A stretch of DNA of 64,000 nt from Craspedostauros australis (taxonomy: Eukaryota > Bacillariophyta > Bacillariophyceae > Mastogloiales > Achnanthaceae), in assembly GCA_026770025.1 (NCBI GenBank), contig JAMXDE010000006.1:3044001-3108000 (forward strand). Reading direction: 5' to 3'. Under the pieces are notes generated by a model. That model was not told the origin of the DNA and searched no databases. It saw only the letters and a program-made list of their open reading frames with translations. Below, one piece after another: positions 53,937-63,194 of this stretch. The position numbers were made by a program, and so were the translations under genes. The first letter of the stretch is position 1. Every line of letters begins with the position of its first letter.

Positions 53937-56900
53937 TTACCAACCCATGATCTTGAATCGCAGGTATTCGAAGACTGCGATGGACAGTCCTTTGGTGAAG
54001 ATGTCGGCCAGTTGCTCCGGTGTTGCGATGTGCTGGATGTAGATGAACCCTGCCTTGACCCAGTACCAAAAGAAGTGCCACTTAGTCAGGAAGTGCTTGG
54101 TGCGCGCGGTTGGTTGATGATTGGTAGCAAGGGAAATGCAGGCTTGGTTGTCCTCAAACACCGTGCACTGGAGGTTGGTGTGCAGTGGCATGGTGGTGCC
54201 GGCATTGTTGATGACTTGGCGGATGAGCTGTTGAATGGGAATCAGCGTGCGCATTGCGAGAGAGAGAGCGGCGTACTCGGACTCCATCGTAGATAGAGCA
54301 ATCTCAGTTTGGAGTTTGGACTTCCAAATGAGGGGGCACCCTCCCAGCGTAATGAGGTAGCCAGTGCGCGACTTGACTGAGACGGGGTCCTTGCTGTCTT
54401 CTCGTCCGTAGAGTCCTGCGAAGTCTGCATCCACGTAGCACTTGAGATCAAGCTGCCCGGTGGGACGCACGATGGTACCCTTGTCCTCAGTGTGCTTGAG
54501 ATAGCGCATGATGCGCTTGACGGCCTTGGCGTGTGAGCGGCGAGGGTCACTTCCGAAGCGAGCGACTTGGGAGACTGCGAATGCCAGGTCGGGGCGAGTG
54601 TTGGTCGTGAGATACAACAGCATGCCGACGACGGAGCGGTAGTTCCATGGTTCGTTCATGGGAGGCTCATGCTTGCATTGTCCCAGTGCGAGCTGCGTAG
54701 TTGGTACGGGGCACGGACTGCAGTTCGTCATCTTCGTAGTGGCGAGGATCTTCTTGATTAGTCCTGGTTGGCGGAGATGGACCGTGTCTGCTTTTGGATC
54801 ACGGCTGAGCTCGATTCCCAGGAACTCGGTGAAGCTTCCTTCTTGGGTGAGCTCAAAGCCGAGGTCGCGCATTGATTTGATGAAGTCGTCGGCGGCTTGC
54901 TTGGTCTTGGAGGCGATGCCCGCATCGTCAACGTAGAGGACGATCATGATGTCCTTCTTGATGAACAAGCACTGCTCTTGGTCGCAGGCCTTGAAGCCGA
55001 TCGTAGTGAGGGCTCGGATGAGGTGTTCATACCAGAGGCGAGGAGCAATCGTCAAGCCGTACAGGCTCTTGCGGAGCTTGAGGCAGGTGTCGGGACCCTT
55101 CGTTGATTTGAATCCACGAGGGAGATGAAGGTAGACTGGCTTGTGGATGGATGCTTGCACGAAAGCGTTCGTGAAGTCGATGGACGTTGTTGTCCAACCC
55201 ATGACGATGGAAGTGCTGAGGAAGATGCGGACGGATGACCATGCGACGACTGGTGCGTAGGTGGAGGAGTCCTCTTGCATGAGGTCTCCACGGCAACACC
55301 AGCGTCCCTTGTATTTCTTGATGGTTCCGTCGGGGAGGCGCTTGCGGCGAAAGACCCAGGTTCCTGGAAAGATGCGATCGTTCTTGATGTCGATCTTCTT
55401 CACTTCCTCCCACGTGCCCTTTTCCGTGAGATCTCGAATCTCCTTTTCGGCGGCTTGCATCCACTCGTCTTTGTTGTCGTCGCGAATGGCTTCGTCGAAG
55501 GAGAGAGTATCCGGGTCGGTGTTGGATGCCTTGTACACCGAGGTGCGTTCGGCGATCTCCAAGTCGCCACCTGCGGCAAAGTAGCTGATCATGCGATTAT
55601 CGACGTAGGTGGGGTAGTTTGTTGCATCCTTCTGTGGCTCGATGATTGCGACAGAGTAGGCATGCTGTTCGATGTTCGCCCATGTAGTTGGTGGAATGCA
55701 CTTCGCTGTGTCGAGGATGAACGACGGGTTGATGTCGAGCGTGGATGACGAGTCGATGTCGAGCATGGATCCTTTGTTGGCGGAGCGAGTCGCTGGGGCC
55801 GAAGTGAGTGGCGCCGTGTTCGACTCAATCATGCCTTGGACGAATTGCTCAATCTCGTATTCGCTTGGAAGTGGCCACGGTCCTGGTCGGATCGTCGTCA
55901 CTTGGCGACGGAGTAGCTCGAATGCGAGACGGTAATGATGATTTTCGATCATCGCATTCCACACGGAGCGAGTCCTTTGGACGAACGCTTCTGCGTTGTA
56001 CGCAGATTTGGGTGGAAGGTACCCTTGGTTCATCAAATGTTCGGGGTCTTGGTAGTACCATGGCCCTGATTTGGCCTTGGACATGAAGTCGAGAGCGTCG
56101 AAGTGGGGTTCCATCGTGCCAGTACTGATGAAGGTGCTCAGCTTCTCCACGAATTGCTCGACGGCGTGGTCAGTGGCCAGTCGGAGGAGGTCTTCGTTGA
56201 GAAAGACGCTGTTGAGGTCTTTCTCGAAATGGTCCTCCATGTCCGAGTGAAAGTTGTTGTACGTCTCCTGAAATGGAGTCGCTCCTTCCTCGGTCATGTT
56301 GTCGGGGTCCGGTTGCCACCAGTCAGCCATGTTGATGCTTGCTTCTTCTACTTCAGCCGCCTTTGGAGCGAACGTTGGGAGGACGACGTTGGTTGGCTGT
56401 GGATTCAAGGTGTTGAATCGACCTCGGAGTCTGCGCAACAAGTAGTGAGCGTCCACCTTGAATTGGTGTAGATCGATGGAGAGAGAGTCGCTACCTTTGC
56501 GTTGGAGAGGTTCGATTGTATGTAAGCAATCGACGATAGCTTGTGAGAATGTGATGATCGATGATGAGTCGGGGTGCAGTTCCCTGGGTGTTGCGGCCTG
56601 TTCGATCTCTTCCAAGGTAGCTACTGCAGGGCAGAAGTAGTAATCATCGGTGTCTTCGTCGTCCAGCCAGGCTGCTTTGCCTCCCATACGTGCGTACGTG
56701 AATCGCTTTGGTTGTTTGCGAATTCTCGTGCTTTGAGGTCTTTCTGGCGTTGGCTCAGACTTAGGTATCATGGGTGGCGTGGAGCTCGTCTGAATTGGCG
56801 TCGGAGCTGGAAGTGGTAATGGAGTTGCTAATTCCAATGTTGGTGATTCTCGGAGAGGTGAGCTCAATTGCGGTTGAAGTGTTCGCTGATCCGGTGACTC

Positions 56901-59900
56901 TATAGTAGAGTCAGGTACCGGGGACTCATCGGGAGCTCCCTCTGTCGAGGACATTTGCCTGTTGGCTCCCTCTGAAACTGGCATCGGAGGGGCGAGAGCT
57001 TCACTCATGAGATCGGGGATCTGTTGTGTCATTGGTTGCGACCCTTTCGCCAATACCTGTGGCGTTCTTTCACGGATGGTTTGTTGGTTTCGCGTATCAA
57101 AACTCGGTGGTGGAGTGTTATCGTCGTTGCGTTGTAACCGGTTGTGGTCTCGCGTGTCTGATGCGAAGATGTCGTCCTGCTCCATTGATTCCACATCGTC
57201 GTCATCGAATGGATATTGGAAGGTGGTGTCACCAAACATGCGAGTCCATTCTTCCGATTGATAGCTTGGAAGTTGCTTCAAGTCGGTAGCAATCGTTGCG
57301 AACCAGTCATCGAACACGACGTGGAACTGAGGGGTGATTGAACCTGTCCGTGGTGATAGGACTAGAGGTACGGTTGAAGCATGCTTCGTAGAGAGACCCA
57401 TGTTCACGTATCTCTCTCCTCTTGGTTCCCATCGGGGTATCTTGCGTCCATCGGCCAGCGCTTTGTTAAGGACATAGACTGGACTGCCCCATACGTGCAG
57501 GTTATGAAGTTGCTTGAGGGGAAGACGGATGCGTGATAGAACATCGTAGGGTGTGAGACCGGTGGCGGGATTAGGCACGCGATTGTAGATGTACGCGGCG
57601 TGTACGACGGCCATTGGCCATAGTTGAGCATCAAACATCGTTGGCCAGTGGATGCTTTGATGCATCATCATGGTTCGGGCCATTGAGACAATTGTTCGAA
57701 TGCTTCGCTCGGCTATTCCGTTGTGGTGATGTGCGCCGACACCTGCGAATCGATGGACTTGATGGAAGATTTCAAGGTGTTTGGAGTATTCGGGTGAGGT
57801 GAAGGTGGTGGCGTTGTCTGATAGATACGATCGTACGGGGACTCCAACATCACGACACATCAGTTCGAACCGTTCCTTGGCTTCGAGGGTGGCGTGCGTG
57901 GTTAGCGCTGCCACAGGTTCCACGTGAATGTATCCTGATGCGTGATCGACAAAGATGGCTCCGCCTTTGTACATTTCGTTTGGATCGCCTTTGCCTCGTC
58001 CTGAGAAGAGGCGTCCTGGCGTTCGACCGACGAAGTGGTCCACTGATACTTGTTGTCCAGGGAACAAGTGATCGGTGCGCAAAACTCCTTGTTTGTCACG
58101 GACGACATGTTGAGTTATTCCTGGGGAAGGGCGACGGTGCAGCTTTCCGAATTGGCATGCAGCGCAAAGCGGGAGGCTTGTGACCCTTGCCGCAGCTGTG
58201 TGCATCTTTCTAGACGATTCTGACCCGGTGAGAGTACCCGAACGCAGCAGGAACTTCACTCGACTGAAGGATAAATGTCCGAGACGATAGTGCCACCGAA
58301 GAAGTTCCTTTTGCGGTTGGGTGAGGTTCACGTTGTGGTCCGACACGGTGGAGACGATGGAAGTTAGTGCAGCTGGCACGTCATGGATGTTGTCGGCACT
58401 GTAGCCGACTGATGTTGGTAGCCTTGTGGACTTCTTGTAATTCGCTACGATTGCGTTGCGATCGTCGTTTCCCAGGATTCCGCTGAGTTTGCAGGAGGAT
58501 TTGTTGAAAACGATCGTTTCGCCCTGATACTCTTCAAGGAGACTGGAAGTGCTGATTAGCTTGACCTTTGATTCGGGAACATGGAAAGCAGGCAGTCGCA
58601 ATTTGCGAGGGCTTCCAGTTACATCAAGGACATACCATTCGACGGTTCCCAACGCATTCACTTGGATTTTCTTGAGGAATCCGTTGAGAAAGGTCGGTCT
58701 TGGTGGAGGACTTGGAGTAGAACAGAAATCGTTGAGGTCATTTGTCACAGAAATTGATGCTCCGCTGTCCCAAACGAGTTCGAATGGAGCATCGGGTGAG
58801 AGATAACTCTCAGCTTTAGCTGGAGATGCGAAAGCATTGCGATTGGAGAAGAAGGAGGCTAGACCTTGCAGAGTGAGTAGTGCGGGCATGTCATTGTCAC
58901 ATTGTTGCTTTTGACTTCGATCATACATCAAGTCAATTCCGCGAGTTGGGTACAGGCTCCAGAGATTTCGTGAGATGGATGAGGTGCGACCTTCTTGGCG
59001 GGGCAATTTTGCTGTCGTGGGTGTTTGGTTTTTACCATAAGTGGAATTTTTCGATTGGTTCCAGTGACGACGTTTTGATCTGTGATTGCGAGTTTTGGTC
59101 CGAGCCTGGGGACGCCACACACGTTTTGTTCGTGGGGAGTTTCCTTTCGACACGTTCACGGGTTTGGGTCCATCTGGGTCGAGACTTTCCATTACGAGAT
59201 CGTAGAGACTGCGTTTCACGGCTCCATTGAAGTGTGTTGGACGTTTATGCACTTGCTTGTACCGTTCTTTGACTCGTGCCTTGTTGTAGACTAGATCAGC
59301 AGAGTTGATTGAGTCAGGTCTTCGTGGTACGTTCGTGTGGAGGAGTAGTAGAGTTACGGCAATTAGCATCCAGGCATTTGCTGCCGCGATGTACCACCCA
59401 TACTCTACTCCGATAGTGATGACTTGGAGTGAGGCGAAGAGGAGAACCATTCCAACGATGCTACCGAAGTAGTTGAAGGAGGTGAAGAGGTTCCAGACGA
59501 GAGACCACCAGGTGTCTTCGTCTTGACTGGAGGCGGCTGTGAAGCATGTCCACGCAGCCATGTCAATGGAGAGGTTGTCCTGTTTGGGAGCTTGCTTGCC
59601 CTTTGCCTTCGCCTTGAACTTGAAGTTGTCCTGATGACTCTCAGTGTTGTGCGAGAGACGCCAGCGGCGGCACTTGGCGCACCACATGAAAGTCTTGTCG
59701 TTGACAAGCTTGCGCTGTGGTTCACCGGGCTTGGGAGCTTTGGACGACCAGCCCTGGCTGGCGTTGCGTTTGGCGTCGCGTTCCTTGGGCTTCTTGAAGT
59801 TGTTTCTCCTTCCGTCGTTCTTGGAGAAACCCTTGTGTTGCTCGAGAACGTTGGCGCTTGGATTCTGGACGGCGTTGTTGGCGTACGAGTACCTGGGCAC

Positions 59901-61202
59901 GTTGCTGTCTCTGGTACGCCTGATGGCATGCCAGCGATTTCCGCGCACTTCGTTTTCGTACGACGCCTCGGCCTTGTTGCAGATTGCCATCCATGTGAGA
60001 TCTTTTGCGGCAAGCTGGGGGCGAGCGTACTCGTACGTGAAGACGGGGAGACGCATGAGGATTTCCTCAAGGTTATCCTTCATCACATAGAGAGGACGTC
60101 GGTACTGTTCACCAGACCGGATCTGTCCTCCAGCCTGCAGGAAGGCGTCGAGGATCGTTCGGAGGAGACGAAGGTCGAAGCGACCGGCGTCGTCGAGGCG
60201 CTTGCAAAGAGCACGGAGGTGGACTGCCATGAGACCAACGTTCTCGTTTGGAAAACGTCTGCAGTTGACTTCGCGGATCTTGGCTGCGAGGGCGTCTTGT
60301 TCATCCAAGGAGTTGGCCGAGTTGCTGTTCATGAACTCAACGAAGAGAGTGATGAAGTTATCGTGGAACTTCGGCTCGATTCGGTTCATGAGTTGGTCTT
60401 CGAGGGCTGGATCAAGACTGTCACGGAAGAACGCTGAGGCTGTCTCGTTGTTCTGGACGTCGTAGTGATCCCACTTCAGATGGAACTCGTCGAAGTGCTT
60501 GGTGGCATCTTCAAGAGTGAAGGCGGCTGGTGAGTCCAAGACGCAAGTCATTCCTGACTCTGCGTTGGCGTCAGCGATGTACGCCATGGTGAGGAGTCCG
60601 GTTCTTGCCATGTGGTTTCGCACCAGGCGAATGAACTGCTGGATGTTCCCTCCTTTCTTGAACTTGTCGGTGAGTCCTTGCTCTCGCTTGGACTGGTTGG
60701 TTGAGTCAGCACCGTTATGGAGGATTCTCTGTTGTTGAGAGTTGGTCCACCTGGTGTGTGACTCGTCTTGGAGGCCCGTCCAATGCCCGTTCGGCGCGCC
60801 TGCGGTCCAGGGCACCCAGTTGCGTCCTTGCTTGAGGATACCTCCCATGATGGGAACGGTTGGTTTCCCAGAGAGGTCGTGGTCGTCGTCTTCGCTGTCC
60901 TCTTCTGACTTTCTGCTCTTCTTGGGCATGGGGGTTTCCATGTCGAAGATGCTGTCGCCGAGGAAGGACTGTTCCGTTCGAGGTCTTGTGTCGCCAGCGG
61001 AGCGGCTGCGCTCGAGACCGGGACGGCTTGGGGTCGTGGTGGCTGTCGCCGCTGCTTGGGCAGTGGCTATGGCCGCGTTTGCTGCTTCTGCAGCGGCTTC
61101 GGCCGCCAACGTCGCCTGTGTGAGGCGAGCGTTCTCGACCGTGATTGCTTCGAGCTGCGCTTGCAGCTCTTCCAGCGTGGCAGGAGTTGTCTCTTCCGCC
61201 AT
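53937..61202 (-). CDS. Gag-Pol polyprotein of the intact copia element
   Basis: 2421 residues with no stop or frameshift. Residues 1-60 are an Ala-rich coiled coil; 180-440 is the Gag helical domain. A zinc-type finger has C508, C511, H518, H523, not the common CCHC order. Two hydrophobic helices follow, near 578-599 and 603-621. Protease is at DSG 812-814. The pre-integrase finger is H971, H976, C1013, C1016. The integrase triad is D1055, D1129, E1165 (35 residues between the last two). A linker of about 560 residues, part Pro/Ser-rich, precedes the RT (D2009 and YVDD 2090-2093). RNase H has CYVDAD near 2255, ESEY at 2307 and EDNQA at 2350. The order (integrase before RT) is copia. Gag and Pol share one frame, so their ratio must be set by processing or another means. 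Confidence 0.92.
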   Translation of the reverse strand: MAEETTPATLEELQAQLEAITVENARLTQATLAAEAAAEAANAAIATAQAAATATTTPSRPGLERSRSAGDTRPRTEQSFLGDSIFDMETPMPKKSRKSEEDSEDDDHDLSGKPTVPIMGGILKQGRNWVPWTAGAPNGHWTGLQDESHTRWTNSQQQRILHNGADSTNQSKREQGLTDKFKKGGNIQQFIRLVRNHMARTGLLTMAYIADANAESGMTCVLDSPAAFTLEDATKHFDEFHLKWDHYDVQNNETASAFFRDSLDPALEDQLMNRIEPKFHDNFITLFVEFMNSNSANSLDEQDALAAKIREVNCRRFPNENVGLMAVHLRALCKRLDDAGRFDLRLLRTILDAFLQAGGQIRSGEQYRRPLYVMKDNLEEILMRLPVFTYEYARPQLAAKDLTWMAICNKAEASYENEVRGNRWHAIRRTRDSNVPRYSYANNAVQNPSANVLEQHKGFSKNDGRRNNFKKPKERDAKRNASQGWSSKAPKPGEPQRKLVNDKTFMWCAKCRRWRLSHNTESHQDNFKFKAKAKGKQAPKQDNLSIDMAAWTCFTAASSQDEDTWWSLVWNLFTSFNYFGSIVGMVLLFASLQVITIGVEYGWYIAAANAWMLIAVTLLLLHTNVPRRPDSINSADLVYNKARVKERYKQVHKRPTHFNGAVKRSLYDLVMESLDPDGPKPVNVSKGNSPRTKRVWRPQARTKTRNHRSKRRHWNQSKNSTYGKNQTPTTAKLPRQEGRTSSISRNLWSLYPTRGIDLMYDRSQKQQCDNDMPALLTLQGLASFFSNRNAFASPAKAESYLSPDAPFELVWDSGASISVTNDLNDFCSTPSPPPRPTFLNGFLKKIQVNALGTVEWYVLDVTGSPRKLRLPAFHVPESKVKLISTSSLLEEYQGETIVFNKSSCKLSGILGNDDRNAIVANYKKSTRLPTSVGYSADNIHDVPAALTSIVSTVSDHNVNLTQPQKELLRWHYRLGHLSFSRVKFLLRSGTLTGSESSRKMHTAAARVTSLPLCAACQFGKLHRRPSPGITQHVVRDKQGVLRTDHLFPGQQVSVDHFVGRTPGRLFSGRGKGDPNEMYKGGAIFVDHASGYIHVEPVAALTTHATLEAKERFELMCRDVGVPVRSYLSDNATTFTSPEYSKHLEIFHQVHRFAGVGAHHHNGIAERSIRTIVSMARTMMMHQSIHWPTMFDAQLWPMAVVHAAYIYNRVPNPATGLTPYDVLSRIRLPLKQLHNLHVWGSPVYVLNKALADGRKIPRWEPRGERYVNMGLSTKHASTVPLVLSPRTGSITPQFHVVFDDWFATIATDLKQLPSYQSEEWTRMFGDTTFQYPFDDDDVESMEQDDIFASDTRDHNRLQRNDDNTPPPSFDTRNQQTIRERTPQVLAKGSQPMTQQIPDLMSEALAPPMPVSEGANRQMSSTEGAPDESPVPDSTIESPDQRTLQPQLSSPLRESPTLELATPLPLPAPTPIQTSSTPPMIPKSEPTPERPQSTRIRKQPKRFTYARMGGKAAWLDDEDTDDYYFCPAVATLEEIEQAATPRELHPDSSSIITFSQAIVDCLHTIEPLQRKGSDSLSIDLHQFKVDAHYLLRRLRGRFNTLNPQPTNVVLPTFAPKAAEVEEASINMADWWQPDPDNMTEEGATPFQETYNNFHSDMEDHFEKDLNSVFLNEDLLRLATDHAVEQFVEKLSTFISTGTMEPHFDALDFMSKAKSGPWYYQDPEHLMNQGYLPPKSAYNAEAFVQRTRSVWNAMIENHHYRLAFELLRRQVTTIRPGPWPLPSEYEIEQFVQGMIESNTAPLTSAPATRSANKGSMLDIDSSSTLDINPSFILDTAKCIPPTTWANIEQHAYSVAIIEPQKDATNYPTYVDNRMISYFAAGGDLEIAERTSVYKASNTDPDTLSFDEAIRDDNKDEWMQAAEKEIRDLTEKGTWEEVKKIDIKNDRIFPGTWVFRRKRLPDGTIKKYKGRWCCRGDLMQEDSSTYAPVVAWSSVRIFLSTSIVMGWTTTSIDFTNAFVQASIHKPVYLHLPRGFKSTKGPDTCLKLRKSLYGLTIAPRLWYEHLIRALTTIGFKACDQEQCLFIKKDIMIVLYVDDAGIASKTKQAADDFIKSMRDLGFELTQEGSFTEFLGIELSRDPKADTVHLRQPGLIKKILATTKMTNCSPCPVPTTQLALGQCKHEPPMNEPWNYRSVVGMLLYLTTNTRPDLAFAVSQVARFGSDPRRSHAKAVKRIMRYLKHTEDKGTIVRPTGQLDLKCYVDADFAGLYGREDSKDPVSVKSRTGYLITLGGCPLIWKSKLQTEIALSTMESEYAALSLAMRTLIPIQQLIRQVINNAGTTMPLHTNLQCTVFEDNQACISLATNHQPTARTKHFLTKWHFFWYWVKAGFIYIQHIATPEQLADIFTKGLSIAVFEYLRFKIMGW

Positions 61203-61614
61203 GATGGATGACGGGGACTTCTCGAATAGTCTTCGGACTTCGAGGGGATCGATCTGTTTGCCTTCTCTTGCTCTTGCTCGACTTCACTTCGTTGGGAAGG
61301 TGTGCACTGAAGTTCGATGCAGGCTTGGAGGGGCTCGCACTCGGTCGGCGAGTGCGGTTATTGCTTGCTTTGGCAGAGGCTACTGAAGTTCGACCTTGGG
61401 TCGCTTACCTTCAGCTGGGACTTTTGTCCTCTTGAGTGGCTCGGTTTTCGAGCGGTGGGGATCTGATTTCAGATCAGATGCATGCGGTGAGGACGTGGTC
61501 CTTGTTGGAAGCTCGGTCTTCGAGCTGTGCCTTTTGGCTTCGTCTCAGAGAGACTCTTGCGATCGGTTGGCAGAGGAAGATGCTCGGTGGAGTTGATAAG
61601 AGAGTATTTGGCAA

Positions 61615-61630
61615 CCACTCGCAGCTACCA
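61615..61630 (-). other. Primer-binding site of the intact copia element
   Basis: TGGTAGCTGCGAGTGG on the minus strand at the inner end of the 5' LTR. It would pair with a tRNA ending in CTCGCAGCTACCA. The first T overlaps the last base of the LTR. Initiator Met tRNA is a likely primer because its 3' end is often CTACCA or ATACCA, but I cannot confirm the tRNA. Confidence 0.55.
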
Positions 61631-62316
61631 GTTAGGATTCGTGCGTAGGCGTCGCGAATCGGTGGAGAATGCCTCGTGAATCTGCCGGCTTCGGGATAGC
61701 CGTGTGATGCAGTTCAAGAGAGGTGTGCTGTTTGAATAGTTATAACTTGTAACGATGAGAAGTAGAGTGCTTTGTAGCTAATCCTTGTCCGTTATTATGA
61801 GTTAGCTTATTGGTGTTAGTAGGGTGAAGAAACGATGCCACACAACTTGGCGAGACCCTGCACTGATGCACTTGATTCAGTGCAACAGAGTAGACAGTCA
61901 ATACAGTACCTTGCTCTCCGCACATGTAGTTACACTGCAGTGTAGGTCATGACAATCAGTGGTGACGGTCATGAAGCAGTGGCTGTGGCTGAAGCTGACA
62001 CTCGGATTCCATTGCTTGAGTTGAAGCAAGTTGGATACGCATGCTGAGACCACGGTGGTAGTGTGGTGGTCATCAGCAATGAAGGAATCGAGATAAGTTT
62101 TAGTAAGGAGGATCTGAAGAGCATATAGTTCCCAGGTGGGGTGTGAGTCAGGTCGGTCAGGTTTGAGTCATGATGGATTCGTGAATGGAGGAGAGAAAGG
62201 AGGAGAAAAAGGTTTGGTGGTCAATCAAGTCGGAAGATTTCGCGCCAAAACAGGAATTTCTCCCATCGGGTTGATACCGTGTTCGGTACTAGTCTGTCCC
62301 TCATTGAATCTCAACT
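61630..62316 (-). repeat. 5' LTR of the intact copia element
   Basis: 687 bases, matching 53167-53853. It should hold the promoter and start site for the element's RNA; no TATA-like box is assigned. Confidence 0.9.
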
Positions 62317-62321
62317 CGCAT
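62317..62321. repeat. Target-site duplication, right copy
   Basis: CGCAT directly outside the right LTR, matching 53162-53166. The unoccupied site would read ...GCACG-CGCAT-GATAC... Confidence 0.8.
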
Positions 62322-63194
62322 GATACAACCCACCATTCGAGCTACACGCGCACACTACCAGCAACGCAGGAGCGCTTCTGTCTGCCCACTTGTATCCGTC
62401 CTCTTGCCGCCACCATGGGGTGGGGTGGAGCTTCTCCGCTTGTCGCAAGGACCAGAGAGCGAATGAGGTGTGTACCTCGCAAAGAACAGGCCGTGTGGAG
62501 ATTCATTCATGTTCTTGTTCTCTTGTGGCTCGTATCCTGCAGGATGAACCCGATACATTTACTCTCGGATGCACGTTGCCTGGGCTGAAGTTGACGACGT
62601 TCTGTTCAGGGAGGTTGAAGTGTGAAATAGTCTGGGCAGAATGTAACATGCTTTACTTGCAATTCTTGAAGATGGGGCGCCTCTCCCGCGGTCGCATCAC
62701 GCCCACATGATTCCACGGTTGGGGCGCACGCTGCAGGAGCACCATGCCTACAGGCCTTCGAATAACTCCTGGGCCGGCGTAATGCGCTGTTCTTCTGGTG
62801 GAAACCAATGACGTATCATTCGTGCTGCCAAAAAGCGTGCTGCGGCATCTTGGCCCCAAATGGTTGCACTTCCCCGGCAAGAGTCTTCTTCGCCGAGAAA
62901 TTCCGCAACAGCATCCCAACAATCCATTCTGCACCTCCGCCTTGCTACAGTCAAGTTCCAACAACGCAATCGCAGAGAACACCATCGAGGGTGCACAGCA
63001 GCTTCGATCGATTCCATTTTACTCTGCCTGCTTCCTGTGCGAGTAGAGCAGAAGCTTGAGTCTGGACTAGTCGCCTCTCCTTCCTTGCTCCATCTTCGCA
63101 TCAGCCTCTCTCTAGCTTTCTGCCAACCACAGGCAACTGCCTGCATTTCTCCCCTGCTGATGCCGGCCAACATCAACCAAACGAATGCCATCCA
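62322..63194. other. Intergenic stretch
   Basis: About 870 bases between the retrotransposon and the last gene. A minus frame of 147 codons at 62748-63191 is Cys/Arg/Trp-rich and unrecognised; overlapping plus frames exist. No gene is supported. Confidence 0.4.

Larger units (their letters stand above)
53167..62316 (-). mobile_element. Full-length Ty1/copia retrotransposon
   Basis: 9150 bases with matching 687-bp LTRs, a 5-bp target duplication (CGCAT), a purine tract, a tRNA primer site and a single open gag-pol frame. All parts needed for self-copying are present. The LTRs agree wherever I compared them, including the protein frames they carry, so insertion is recent. On the minus strand the LTR runs AGTTGAG...CCTAACT: the ends are AG and CT instead of the usual TG and CA. 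Confidence 0.9.

Noticed and set aside
53673-54296. 207-codon plus frame in the left LTR region
   Set aside because: Its first part is LTR sequence repeated at 62136; the rest is antisense to RNase H of the intact element.
59523-60437. 304-codon plus frame
   Set aside because: Antisense shadow of the Gag part of the intact element.
62748-63191. 147-codon minus frame
   Set aside because: Trp/Cys/Arg-rich, no family, overlapped by plus frames of similar length; not enough support.
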